A DNA stretch of 64,000 nt, taken from the NCBI RefSeq assembly GCF_963675165.1, contig NC_087379.1, positions 62,001 through 126,000 on the forward strand. Reading direction: 5' to 3'. The translations under genes were made by a program, and so were the position numbers. This DNA comes from Halichondria panicea. Lineage: Eukaryota; Porifera; Demospongiae; Suberitida; Halichondriidae. Shown one piece after another: positions 7,218 to 17,432 of the stretch; position 1 is the first letter of the stretch, and each line of letters begins with the position of its first letter. The notes beneath the pieces were generated by a model. The model was given only the letters and a program-made list of their open reading frames with translations. It was not told where the DNA came from and made no database searches.

Positions 7218-9422
7218 CTAGGAAAATATTTGCACTCTATTGTTGCCAAAATCAGACACATACACCACACCACACTGGTCTACTGCTATGCCATAAGGAC
7301 AGTTGAACTGTCCTGGTCTAGATCCCTGTGATCCAAACGACTTGAGAAACACTCCCTCACACGTGAACACTGAGACACGATCGTTCCCATTCTCTGCCAC
7401 ATACACACGATCATCACTGTCCACACAGATGCTGCCAGGGCAGCTAAGTTCTCCATTTCCACTGCCACTCTTCCCAAACTGCCTCAGATAGCCACCATCG
7501 GGTGTGAAGACTTGCACTCGAGCATTAAGATAATCAACCACATACACACAACCACTACGATCGGATGCAACGTCATCGGGAGAGTTAAACTGTCCATTAC
7601 CACTGCCTTCACTGCCGAACTTGCTGCAGAAGGTGAGGTCAGAGTTGAAGATGTGAACACAGTGAGCACGGTTATCAACCACATACACCTTCCCATTGAC
7701 ACTGTTCACACAAACACCACAAGGATCGATAAACTGTCCAGGATCATTGCCATGACTACCTACCGCTGCTATCAAGTCTCCTCCAGGTGAGAAACTCAAC
7801 AGTCGATGATTACCATTATCCACCACCAGAATATTGTCATCACCGTCCACTGCTACAACTTGAGGTATCTTCATCTCCCCAACAGCTGTGCCTCGAGTGT
7901 CTAATGTTCGCAGCTTGTCTCCTGTGGGGCTAAATATTGAGACAATACCAGAATCAAGTTCAGCCACAATTATCTCCCCAGCTTGGTTGAGTGTCACACT
8001 TCGAGGTATCTTGAGATCATTGATAGTCTTGATAACAGTTCCTAGTTTATCGATTAGAGTCTTGACTGCCACAGGGAATGGACTTCCTGCCACCTCCTCT
8101 CCACCCACTCTCACGATCAGCTCGCTGGCCCCGCCCACTGTCGGCTGGTAGGAGATCTCGTACTCTCCCTTCCCTCGTTCCTTCACAACACATTTTGTGG
8201 CTTGGTCAGTTATTTTCGAAATAAGTTTGGCTTCTGGCGGTGTAGAATTTTTGGCGGAGAGGAATCGACAATATGCAGTTATATTTTGTCCAGCGATTGC
8301 TTTTTGAGGAATATTAACACAACACAAGGCACCAAATTTCTTGCAATCTTTGACTAGCTGAGCAGAAGGCACAAAACAGGTGTTGGTTGTCTCACGAGGC
8401 TCTAGGGTGTTGGGGTCAAAGGTGTCCACCAGCTCTCTCACTTGCTTCACCACACCTTGCTTCATCTTGAGCACGTCTCCTGGAGACCCGGTACGAATGC
8501 TCTCCCTCACGAAATGCAGGCAGCTGCTACGTTGGGTTTGGAGGATCTCCACCTCCTCTCGCTGAGCAGAGAGGCTCTTGAGCTGTTGTTGGGTGTGGCC
8601 TTCCAACTCCGCCATAAGCTCCCCCTCACGAGCATCAAGAGCTCGACGAATCTCATCAAATTTCGAGTGGATATTGGTCGCAATTTTTCCTCCGTGTTCA
8701 ACAATTTCGGCATATCGTCCATCCAGATTGACGAGAGCTGTGTCAGTGGCCTCTAGCTGTTTCTCAACGGGTCCCAGGGAGTCCAGGATCTCTTTCTTGT
8801 GGCTCTCAAAGGTGTCGGCAATCACACAGTACTTGTGGTCTTTGTGTATATGAATGATGCAATCTCGGCAAATCAACTCCCCACAAGGTTCACAATAAAG
8901 AGTCATTTTCTCGTCGTGTTTAGGGCAGCGAGGGGACGTCTTCTTTGGGGAGACCAAGCGAATCAAATCTCCCTCTACTTTTTCAAGAGTAACAACTTCG
9001 TGACCTTCGAACTCCTCGTACTCTTTGTGTATAGTCGTACACATATCGCAGATGAACTTGGTGCATTGTCGGCAAAAGCTGGTGGCTTTACGAGTTGTTT
9101 TAGAGCATTTTTCACAGGCCAATTTCTGGTGCTCTTTAATCTTTTTTAGTGTTTCCTGGATGTCAAAGAGATGGTGTACATTGAAGGCAGCCTGGAGGCC
9201 ACTCACACCAGTGGGGGGTAGGGGGGTGGGCCGGTGACACTTGGGGCATTCCAGCTGGCCTTGTCGATTGTGGGCAACTATATCCTCGAGACAATGTTGA
9301 CAGTAGACGTGGAAACAGGAGAGCAGTCGAGGGTTGGTGTAGGGCTCCAGACAGACTAGGCATGACAGCTGGTCCTCCACTTTGGAGAGAGCTTCTTGAG
9401 CAGCACTCGACCTCTCAGCCAT
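7218..9422 (-). CDS. TRIM-NHL E3 ubiquitin ligase, copy A (734 aa)
   Basis: A single coding exon. C3HC4 RING at about 21-62 (CLVC...CFHVYCQHC...CPKC), B-box 1 about 100-142 (CEKC...CRQC...CDMC), B-box 2 about 160-198 (CPKH...CEPC...CRDC...HKDH), coiled coil about 200-330, filamin-type Ig domain about 365-455 (ending GSPFPVAV), and six NHL blades about 460-734. This is the TRIM2/TRIM3/TRIM71 layout: a cytoplasmic E3 ligase whose propeller recognises protein or RNA. ATG 9422 is chosen (MAERSS); the frame extends two codons upstream only through a GTG. A splice acceptor (CCCCTCAG) lies 13 bp before it, so the 5' UTR is spliced. ATTAAA occurs about 20 bp past the stop. All zinc ligands are present. 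Paralogous to 19724-21928 and 28456-30660. The specific orthologue and target are unknown. Confidence 0.92.
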   Translation of the reverse strand: MAERSSAAQEALSKVEDQLSCLVCLEPYTNPRLLSCFHVYCQHCLEDIVAHNRQGQLECPKCHRPTPLPPTGVSGLQAAFNVHHLFDIQETLKKIKEHQKLACEKCSKTTRKATSFCRQCTKFICDMCTTIHKEYEEFEGHEVVTLEKVEGDLIRLVSPKKTSPRCPKHDEKMTLYCEPCGELICRDCIIHIHKDHKYCVIADTFESHKKEILDSLGPVEKQLEATDTALVNLDGRYAEIVEHGGKIATNIHSKFDEIRRALDAREGELMAELEGHTQQQLKSLSAQREEVEILQTQRSSCLHFVRESIRTGSPGDVLKMKQGVVKQVRELVDTFDPNTLEPRETTNTCFVPSAQLVKDCKKFGALCCVNIPQKAIAGQNITAYCRFLSAKNSTPPEAKLISKITDQATKCVVKERGKGEYEISYQPTVGGASELIVRVGGEEVAGSPFPVAVKTLIDKLGTVIKTINDLKIPRSVTLNQAGEIIVAELDSGIVSIFSPTGDKLRTLDTRGTAVGEMKIPQVVAVDGDDNILVVDNGNHRLLSFSPGGDLIAAVGSHGNDPGQFIDPCGVCVNSVNGKVYVVDNRAHCVHIFNSDLTFCSKFGSEGSGNGQFNSPDDVASDRSGCVYVVDYLNARVQVFTPDGGYLRQFGKSGSGNGELSCPGSICVDSDDRVYVAENGNDRVSVFTCEGVFLKSFGSQGSRPGQFNCPYGIAVDQCGVVYVSDFGNNRVQIFS

Positions 9423-9800
9423 TGACACAAAACTGAGGGGAGAGAAAAGGATAACAATAGGCTAAAAAGGGGGCGTGTCAAGCTTTATAATAATAATAGC
9501 AAAGAATTCAAGCAACGAAAACTACAAACGAATGTATCAGAACGTGTACAATAATTATGCTCACCTTTAGAAAAGTGTTTAGTAGTAGAAAGAAAAGCTC
9601 AAAGCTTGGCAAAAGCAGCTATAGACTCACAGCTCTCACAGTGACAGGTCAGGGGATGCATGCACAACAATATTCATAGGATCAAAGTATTGATTATGGT
9701 TAGACCATAATGGTACACACATACTTGTGGCTATATTGCCTAGCAACATTCTACACCCACTCTATTGCTAGCCCTCTGACCAATTGCCTGAGATACAGAC
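9423..9800 (-). promoter_or_regulatory. 5' UTR intron and upstream region of TRIM-NHL copy A
   Basis: A donor CTAAAG/GTGAGC at about 9566 and acceptor CCCCTCAG at about 9436 define a roughly 130-bp 5' UTR intron. The UTR exon and upstream DNA are conserved at 22060-22300 and 30795-31010, and again without a gene at 36338-36560. The promoter is inferred from that conservation; no core element was identified. Confidence 0.55.
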
Positions 9801-10199
9801 AACACACACTCATACAATGTCACCCTCCATGTTAACAACACTCCATACCATGTTGAAATTGATCTCACATCATGCACCCATGCCAATGCACACACACAAG
9901 ATCACAAAATGTATTCAAATTCATCATAAACAAAAATCAGCATACATACATACATACATACATACGGATGATAATCTCTATGTGTATAATTATGTTAGAA
10001 CACTCTTAATTGGGTCCATGAGATGCATGGTTGAGTGGACTCCATTGCCCCACCCACTCACACCACCGGCCTTCTCTTGTGGTCGGGATATTTACGTATC
10101 AAAACTTTTCTTGCTAATGACAATAATCCAGTGTTGAAGGGATGAGCAATATATACAAGCTCAACAACGCACCAGGAGATACCCAGCGAGACAGAGACG
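9801..10199. other. Spacer upstream of TRIM copy A with (CATA)n
   Basis: No gene. Shared with 22310-22710 and 31030-31430. It contains a (CATA) run at 9946-9965 that is longer in the other two units. Homology to units 2 and 3 ends near 10203, where a Penelope-like fragment begins. Confidence 0.65.
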
Positions 10200-10202
10200 A
10201 AA

Positions 10203-10605
10203 CAATCAACAGACGAATGAAATTTACCAAAATCGAATTATGTAACTTAAACTCAAGTATATTCAGAATGCCCACTTTATAAATTAGAAGCGTACATTGA
10301 CCAAACAAATTGGACGACAAACTACCACTCATATTTAACCAAACAACATCCAACCTGAACAAACACACGATATGCCCTCGCCAAACTTAAAAAACAAAGA
10401 ACCAAAGTCACCATAAAACCAGCAGACACAAATCTTGGCATAGATACGGACGACTACATACAACAATGCTCTCTTGTACTCTGTGACCAAAGTACGTACA
10501 GATTAACACAACAACACCAACTCAAGATAGAACATCAACTACAAGAAACCACCAGACATTTTTCACGCTGCGGTTTAATCGAGGCCATCACAACAATATC
10601 TATTT
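10203..10605 (+). mobile_element. Penelope-like (or related) reverse-transcriptase fragment
   Basis: Plus-strand frame: TRYALAKLKKQRTKVTIKPA, then DTNLGIDTDDYIQQC and STYRLTQQHQL. This resembles the N-terminal RT motif (K.ADK...V.....Y....L..L.D..TY) of Penelope-like and some LINE-like RTs. A TGA interrupts the frame just upstream, and the catalytic palm (YADD) is absent, so it is a dead 5' fragment. A second piece of the same element is at 50767-50895, at a duplication junction. Confidence 0.55.
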
Positions 10606-11249
10606 CTACACTCAGTGCATAATAAACTACAAGTAACTCTGCTTAGTCCGTGCAACTCACTTATATTTCAAGGTCTATACCTATTGTAGTAGTCATAACC
10701 AGCACGCTTACACGTTATATGTTCCAATAGCTCTAAAACAGCCTTGGGAACATAATTATATAACTTTATTCTTTTTACTGGGTGTGGTCAGTCATTAGCA
10801 AGTACTACACGTGGCTCATGGACTAGGCGTGTTATAAATTGCTGAAAGAGATGATGTCTCGAGGAAACACAGCTTTGGGAGTTACCTGGCAAAAATGTAC
10901 TTAATAGCCTCGTAACGCGGATAATTTTCGAGGCTCCACTGCAGATATAATGTAAAATCATCACGTGCACCACTCCATTTCCTATCCCTCTAACTCTTCA
11001 ATCTATGGTTCTATGGAATACCGAATCCACAAAATATGTACGACACTACCCCGGTACGACCAATAATTTCCCATTCTAATTCCATGCTCTCCCCTTCTGC
11101 CCACTTTATGGATCACGTACTACAACCACTCGCACGCTTACACAGATTACCTACAAAACTAAAATCTATTTGTGTTGAGTTCAACCGCGGAAGTTATGTG
11201 GTCAATTATGGCTTCATTCATGTTTTATGTGGTGGACAAGTTATAGTTA
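10606..11249. other. Unit-1-specific non-coding stretch
   Basis: Nothing recognisable: no supported exon, no TIR. It belongs to the roughly 3-kb interval (10.3-13.4 kb) present only in unit 1. Confidence 0.5.
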
Positions 11250-11351
11250 TTGACTGGTTGACTAGTAATTATGGCTTATAAACAACCAATGCCGAGGGCG
11301 CAGCCCAGGCTGAGGTTGGTTATAAGCCATAATTACTAGGCAACCAGTCAA
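11250..11351. repeat. Foldback element, arms of about 38 bp
   Basis: The left arm contains GACTGGTTGACTAGTAATTA and the right arm TAATTACTAGGCAACCAGTC, continuing to TTATAAGCCATAATTACTAG. The spacer (about 25 bp) contains GCCGAGGGCGCAGCCCAGGC. Strong cruciform potential. Confidence 0.75.
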
Positions 11352-11869
11352 CAACTGATTTATTTACTGCAAAAACAGTAAAACAGTCATTTGAACAAAC
11401 TTGCTCTCACAGCCTCAGTTAGAACAGTTACAGGCATAGAACTAGCAGTACTACTGTGGAGCTACATGAGCTAGCTAGGTTCAGCTAGCTGGAAGCCATG
11501 CATAAACTTTGACCAGACCCGCCCACCCACTAAATGCAGCTGCGAGGTTTGTACATGTAGCTAGCTAGCTACCTGTACTGCGTACTGTAGCTCTGAACTA
11601 GTCTGTTATTGTCAATAACACCACAGTCTACTTGTAATCCTCTACTTCTGAGCCACAGCCTTGACTACTGAGAAAGCACAGAGCAAGAGCTATCAATACT
11701 GTCAAGCTTACAAAACATTTTTGAATTTTATCGCATGCAATAAACCAAGATGCATCGTATCAATTCAAATCTGCTGAGGAAGTAGATTATAAGAATAGTG
11801 CCTGGGGGAAGTAATTATATAATATAATTACTGGACATCACCTAGGATACGGACTGAATCAGTAAATAA
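11352..11869. other. Non-coding stretch
   Basis: AT-rich with several AGCTAGCT runs. No exon, RNA gene or repeat boundary was recognised. Confidence 0.4.
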
Positions 11870-12484
11870 TTAAGGTTACGGTATACAGTTCCCACCCACG
11901 CTCAAATTTGCGTGGGTGTTCAATGCAGTTCACTAGTAAAATGGCTCTCATCTGGCAACGGTCACTTGTCGTCAATTCTAAGCATCAGGAAACCCCTCCT
12001 TACCGTATAGTCTGCTGTTTCTTATTATACGAATAAAGGGGCAGGGCGACTCGAAGAGTTTTTCCCACGAGAGTAAGTTGAAACAAAGTTACGGCCATTT
12101 CTAGCTGTTTTTGTAGGCTAATATGGCGACTGTAGAGTAGTAACAAGGATATATTTTTTGCTGTAAGGTCTCTATGAACAAGATCTCTTCGAGTCGCCCT
12201 CCAGTAAATCTTTAGGCATCGAATACTGGTCAGAAAGACAACCTGGAAGCTATGCAGTCAACAAAACTTGATGCCAAAATTTTCAGTTTTTTCCAGCTGA
12301 CCTCAGACCACTTCATTGGATTACAAGACATAGATACTTTTAGCTACAATAATAGCTAGCATTGTTTCATGATCTCTTTTCATTGATAATCATTGCAAGT
12401 TACAAAAACAATGTAGTGATGAGAAATAAAGAAAATAAATATCTTATGAATTATTCATGAGCAATTAGTATACCGTAACCTTAA
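11870..12484. mobile_element. MITE with TTAA/TA-flanked 13-17-bp perfect TIRs
   Basis: TTAAGGTTACGGTATAC (11870-11886) is perfectly mirrored by GTATACCGTAACCTTAA (12468-12484). If TTAA is the target duplication (piggyBac-like), the TIR is GGTTACGGTATAC. If TA is the target (Tc1/mariner-like), the TIR starts AAGG. About 615 bp, with no ORF. The interior contains ACCCACGC/GCGTGGGT and ACTAAAGTTATGGC-like motifs. Confidence 0.75.
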
Positions 12485-12683
12485 GTATGCCTGGGACTTC
12501 TACATGGAAATGCCTGGTTGGAGCTTACCAGCTCTACAGCATATAGATAGAAGCGCTTTTTAACAAGGAATCCAATGGTATATGAAACTTTGAATTTCAG
12601 TGAAGTATGACAAAGTTAACTTTATGAAGGTGAAACTCAACATAAATAGACCTTTTAATTATGGACTAATGGCAAATCCAACC

Positions 12684-13054
12684 CAGGGGCGTAGACAGGG
12701 GGGGCTCATGGTGCTCAAGCACCCTCTTTCTATCTGAGATTGTACACAAAGTGTACCTGATTGTCTAGCTGAGCACCCCCTTCTCTTCCAGATCTTGCTG
12801 CAGTTAGCTAGCTAGTAGGCAAGCAAAACGAATTGGTCTTTAAACTGTTAGCTATTCTGGCTTAGATCTATAGACTAGTTCTCTTTCGTAGCAAAATAGG
12901 CTTCTCTATGCAAATAGAAGATTGGGCCAAGCCCAACTATTAATTATTACGTCATTAATAAGAGGTGTGGCTTCCGGTCAACCAAATTTCGGCGCTCCGC
13001 GCCCTCTTTCATCATGGTAGCACCCTCATCCTCAAAATCCTGACTATGCCCCTG
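12684..13054. mobile_element. MITE with CAGGGGCGTAGACAGG-type TIRs
   Basis: Left CAGGGGCGTAGACAGG (12684-12699); right CCTGACTATGCCCCTG (13039-13054). These are inverted repeats with two mismatches. 371 bp, non-coding. TSD not clear. Confidence 0.65.
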
Positions 13055-13560
13055 TAACCAAGGTTAGATCTTATACATGCCCCCTTTCCAAACACACACA
13101 CAAGTAATTAGCGAATCCACATTGTCAGAATCAAGGTTAGATCTTACACTGATTGTACATGTAGCTACAAGCCACAAAACACCTAAACGTAAGATGATAC
13201 CCAGATAGAGCCTAAACACAATATCGATATCGTCATGGTATTAAAATTAGCTGCAAAGAAAGAACATCCTCAAAATGGAGAGAAAAATTCTAACGTTATC
13301 ACGTGGGTTACATTTTGCTCAAGATTCTGACTACTACATAAAACAATAGTACGATCTTTGGGCATTCAATTTCAACGATTTTCTGACATTCTGTAAGATA
13401 TACCTTTCAAATGTTGCCAAGCACATCATTTGAAAGTCGCTTTAAGCAAATAATGACATTGGATCAACGGTACTAAAGTTATGGCTGTTAACTACCCCTC
13501 CCCTCAAGAAGAGTACGTTAGATCTTTAATGGTTACTAAAGCACACTAACTACAAACAAA
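13055..13560. other. Spacer homologous to 23010-23350, 31840-32150 and 36010-36120
   Basis: No gene. The motif CACATTGTCAGAA.CAAGGTT and the following 100 bp recur downstream of each TRIM upstream region. The last 120 bp match 50915-51060, marking the start of the FARSB/ABCF3 block. Confidence 0.6.
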
Positions 13561-13821
13561 AGGATTATATGTACTAGCCTCGTTCACTGGCCTACCCTGG
13601 GATCCAGGCTATAATTATATGTACATGACATAATTATGTACAGTACATGACCTTGCAGTATTGACCCTAAACACACACCTGGGTACATACTGTCAAGGAG
13701 GTCATGATGAACACACACTAACCTGAGGAGATAGGTTCTCCCTGGAGAGTACGGAGGGCAGGTACTGGTTGGAGGAGGCCGTGAGAACAGCTGCACCAGA
13801 CACACCTCCCAGTCTCACACA

Positions 13822-14311
13822 CACTAGAGCTGCACAACAGACACACCAGGATGGAGCACGCCTAGTTTCCCGATCACCTTCCCACGTACACACACCTCTG
13901 CACAACGGCCCGGGAAATAGGTAGAGTCTGTGGAGTGTGTGTGCAGGGGAGGGGGCGGTAAACACAAGCAGTGCAGAAGTGTGGGCAGTGAGCAAGTGTA
14001 GTTGTAGGAATTAATTTTCTGACAAAATAATCTTCCCAACACATACACTTCAAAAAACCTCAAGGCCATTCCAACAAACTGGACTGAATGCATATACAGT
14101 AGTTCCTTCACAAGTCCCTAACACACATACACAGCTGTGCTTATGCAACCCTCACCTTCAGCTGCCTTGAGGAAGTATCCACTGCCATCTTTGGTGAAGG
14201 ACACCTCCAGCAGCTACATGACACGGTCCAGTAGTCCATGGATCACTTCAAACCCGGGGGTACGACTATAATACACTGCACACAACCGACGATGGTTCCG
14301 TGTTCCCACAT
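13822..14311 (-). pseudogene. FARSB: FARSB (phenylalanyl-tRNA synthetase beta) C-terminal fragment, unit 1
   Basis: Two exons, 14156-14311 and 13822-13927. They read NHRRLCAVYYSRTPGFEVIH then GLLDRVM-stop-LLEV, and STYFPGRCAEVCVRGKVIGK then LGVLHPG. This is the C-terminal part of the beta subunit of cytosolic phenylalanyl-tRNA synthetase (family [47 protein letters not shown]). The in-frame TAG at 14214-14216 replaces the conserved Q. A second TAG at 13822 removes the last roughly 17 residues. No upstream FARSB exons are present. Splice signals are kept. The same first stop is found at 51655-51657. Confidence 0.85.
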
Positions 14312-14479
14312 CTACAGCATAGGACACACAAATTAGTGAGCTTTGGCACTGCGAGCAATTAGCGGTTTTAAGACACTTTAATTGTATACAATAGTGCTTT
14401 CTCAGAACTACAGAATGAGTCTTTGAGTTTGTTAAATAGGACGTTCCTAACACAAGTTATGGCCTCTAAAAGATAGCTC

Positions 14480-14800
14480 TAAAAACAAACCTGATTTTTC
14501 AACAGCCATTACTTTAATACCGTTGATCCAATGTCAAAAATGTTATGATTTTCTGAAAGCTTAGAAGAGACCTTTCAAATGATGTGTTTCGATCCGAAAT
14601 TTTGTTGGGGAAATTTGTCATTTTCCGCCTTGGACCATGGGCTATTATTCATGGTATGGCCAAATTGGGAAATACTGTTATCTCTCAAATATAAACTTTG
14701 ATGACAAGTCTCTTTCTAAGCTTTCAGAAAATCAGAAAATCAGAAAATCATTGAAATTGTATCCACGGAATTCAAGTTATGGCAACTAAAAGATAGCTCT
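14480..14800. repeat. GTTGATCCAATGTCAAAA...TTCAAGTTATGGC repeat
   Basis: A copy of the foldback repeat family, in the FARSB-ABCF3 spacer. GCTTAGAAGAGACCTTTC near 14560 pairs with the GTCTCTTTCTAAGCTTTC arm near 14712. Equivalent copies lie at 40040-40310 and 51930-52240. Confidence 0.6.
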
Positions 14801-14897
14801 GAAAACAGGCCTGATTTTGAAAAAAACACTCACGCCTTCCCCTAGAAAACAGAAGATTAATTAATGTCAGCACTTCCGTCTCTAAAAAACTGCTTAC

Positions 14898-15563
14898 CTT
14901 GCAAACAGTGTCCTGGCCAGATAAAATCTCATTCTTCTGTGGAGTGAACCCCAGACCAGCCAGAATACAGCCAGCTCTGTGAGTGAGTGAGCACAGTGTG
15001 TAAGATGGTACTTGATCTACTGGGTACAGTTACCTTGCTGGTGCTTTGTCAGCGTCTATCTCCTATAGTGGAAGGTATACCTCAGCCAGCTCATCAGAAG
15101 CGCTACACATACAGAGGGAGGGGCAGATGAAAGGTAAATAAAGTACTGAAAAATAAGTGACTGAAATATACACACAAACCATAATCACACGAATGCTCAC
15201 TAGCAGTCAAACACACAGTACACTACACACTAGGACACCTACACACTGGTAACCCTAATTATAGCTGGACACCAATAATTATTTGGTAATAAAATTCATT
15301 ATTGTAATTTTACTGTACTTAAAACACCTCCCCCCACCCCTAGTATACAGACCTGCCTGCTGCTGTGTCCTTGTCCCCTGAGGCCAGTAGCTCCCCCTCT
15401 ATAGCGAGCAGCTGCACTCTCTCAGTGTCACACTTGAGTACACTATCCAGTGCTAGTGTGTTGTCCCCGGTGACCTCTTGCTCCACGTGTAGTACACTCA
15501 CACCAGCTGGTAGACGCAGCTCACGACACGCCATAGAGCGGAGGAGGGTGGACTTGCCAACAC
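14898..15563 (-). pseudogene. ABCF3: ABCF3 (ABC-F ATPase) fragment, unit 1
   Basis: Three exons, 15353-15563, 15034-15102 and 14898-14976, all GT/AG. They read VGKSTLLRSMACRELRLPAG then VSVLHVEQEVTGDNTLALDS (Walker A and the ABCF3-typical LHVEQEV), SDELAEVYLP-stop-EIDADKAPA, and ILAGLGFTPQKNEILSGQD. ABC-F3/GCN20-type proteins are soluble ATPases acting at ribosomes and in innate signalling. Here CAG became TAG in the middle exon. The signature-helix region (SGGW.MRLALARALFA) is collapsed by a deletion that shifts frame. The first exon is preceded, in gene orientation, by a truncated NUP210 exon 2 (15650-15677), a chimeric junction. Confidence 0.85.
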
Positions 15564-15678
15564 CTGCACTTGTGAGAGGGGGTGTGGTTAGGGGAGGGGA
15601 GAGACACACATGTATCACTACAAGTATGCTAGCTGCATGGTTAGATATCTGACACTATGTCCGGTTTAATGTTCAACC

Positions 15679-15757
15679 TGTGTGTGTGTGTGTGTGTGTT
15701 GGTGGGAGTGTGTGTGTGTGTGGGTGGGAGTGTGTGTGGGTGGGAGTGTGTGTGGGT
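15679..15757. repeat. GT-rich microsatellite
   Basis: Interrupted (GT)n with GGGTGGGAG interruptions. Homologous, length-variable tracts lie at 24394-24445, 41195-41295 and 53113-53160. Confidence 0.9.
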
Positions 15758-15976
15758 GGCATAATAATTATACGTAATCATTAATTATTTTTATTGCACT
15801 ATAATTATATAATAATTATTGGACGCTGGAATTCACCGAGCAATATTAAGCCACGTTAAAATTGTTTTTAGGCCTAAATCTTTGCACCAAGCTTAATTAA
15901 CTATTGACTGTAACTCAGGGTCACAGCTTGCACCAGTATCCCCCCTCCCCTACACACACACAGTAGGTACACTGAC

Positions 15977-16150
15977 CAAGAGAAGCAACCTTGAGGGGAG
16001 CTCAGAGTGAAGTTGACCTTGACTCCAGTGCTGGAGGGGACATAGGGAAGTAAAACCACCCTTACTTTCAGCTTCCCCAGAGAGCTGGCTTTATGAAGGG
16101 AGCAGACAATCGAGTGTGAGGACCGTGGCTGCTATCAAGGCTGCCTTCAT
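15977..16150 (-). pseudogene. NUP210: NUP210 exon 1 (signal peptide), frameshifted
   Basis: Starts MKAALIAATVLTL like the intact copy at 24661-24830, but a 4-bp insertion (CGAT) inside the signal peptide leads to a stop seven codons later. Downstream, KLKV.V.LLPYVPSS is still readable in another frame. It lies about 170 bp downstream of the next kinase fragment. Confidence 0.75.
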
Positions 16151-16321
16151 CTTGCATGATATCTAGTACAGTTTTCAGTGAGTCCACATGGCTTTCTGAT
16201 CTCTGACCCCATATGCAACACCCCCTCATCTTGAGCAGCCCCTCCCCCACTTTGTTTGCAGAATAAGCTAACAAAATTTCTTTACATAAATAATTAATAA
16301 TAACACACTCATGCACCAATG

Positions 16322-16551
16322 CTAAGACTCAGAGTCCAATTGTTTGATGTAGTGTAGCACAGTGTCCATGGAGGGTCTGTCCTGAGGGGAGTGAGAGACA
16401 CAGGAGGTGATGAGTGGGTGGAGCTCCCTCCATACACCTTCCATACTCGATAGCAAACCAAGAAATACAGCAGCTTCAGGAAATCTGCCATTCACCACTT
16501 CACAAGCAAGCACTCCAAAACTGTACACATCATCTTTGTCCATGCACGAGA
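16322..16551 (-). pseudogene. Kinase 3'-exon fragment, unit 2
   Basis: Open from the ACAG acceptor to TAG: DKDDVYSFGVLACEVV, then NGRFPEAAVFLGLLSSMEGV, ending KQLDSES-stop. Unlike the unit-1 copy it keeps SFGV and a proper stop. No catalytic exon is attached. Confidence 0.75.
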
Positions 16552-17301
16552 CTGTGGGGGGAGGGAAAATAGGTTCAGGAAATTGATCACATAAACATAA
16601 ATAACACAATCTACAATTAAATAGACAGTAGTGTACAACACAGGAATAGGGACAGTACTATCCAATGAGAGGTTAATGGATTGTGAATGACACTGTACAA
16701 GCTTGATTGCGTTGTAACTATAAATGGGAAATTGCATGACCAATCTATTGAGCGAATTTCGCAATTGAAAAGTCGCTGTATTTTAAACCCGATAATAATT
16801 ATTATAGTACCAGGAGTTCATGCACTCCTGATGTAGTACAAAATGGGATCATCATAATTATACACGTATAATAATTATTATTACAAGCCATGTACAAGAC
16901 TATGTAGCTGGTACCCTACACAGGTTTAGAATTTAATATCGCATGCATGCAGGCTGCTATTCCGTGAAAATTAAATTCGCGAAAACCTTTCAACGGTCAT
17001 TCTACGAAAGTTTATACCTTACCCGCTATACGGTATACAGTACACACGGACAGTGGTGTGCCCGGAATATCTTAACTTTTCAAACCTCCATCTCATAAAT
17101 GATCCTAGTAAACTATAGGCCTTATTCTGTGGGCACATCTCTGAGTACAAGGGTCAGAGAATAACGAGCAAATTAGGTACACAAATAAATTCTAGAGAAT
17201 GGATTATAACTTTCCCAGCCAACCTAGTGATGGATGACTATCGACACACCCACTACTTAACTGTAACTGTTTCCACATTAACCCCTTTGAAACGTACGTA
17301 C

Positions 17302-17432
17302 CTTCCTCGTAAAAAGCCTGCACACTGAAACGTTCGGCTCCTCCCCCAACAGCAGCTCCCTCGTACGAGTTGTGATCTCAATACGCTCAATTGAGGCTAC
17401 AAATACGTCACAACGCAGTGTCTGCCCCGTGG
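17302..17432 (-). pseudogene. NUP210: NUP210 exon 3-like fragment, unit 2 (1-nt deletion)
   Basis: As at 3375-3506 but 131 nt. One base is lost at GAGGAGCCGAACG, shifting the frame after LLLGEEP. Splice sites are kept. It shares the lesion with 25972-26102. Confidence 0.65.

Noticed and set aside
8442-8756. Plus-strand ORFs of 60-140 codons over the TRIM-NHL genes (repeated at 20948, 21305, 29680 and 30037)
   Set aside because: They are antisense shadows, repeated because the sense genes are duplicated.
13702-13821. Peptide VLTASSNQYLPSVLSRENLSPQ as a further FARSB exon
   Set aside because: Does not match the FARSB C-terminus and lies beyond two stop codons; left unassigned.
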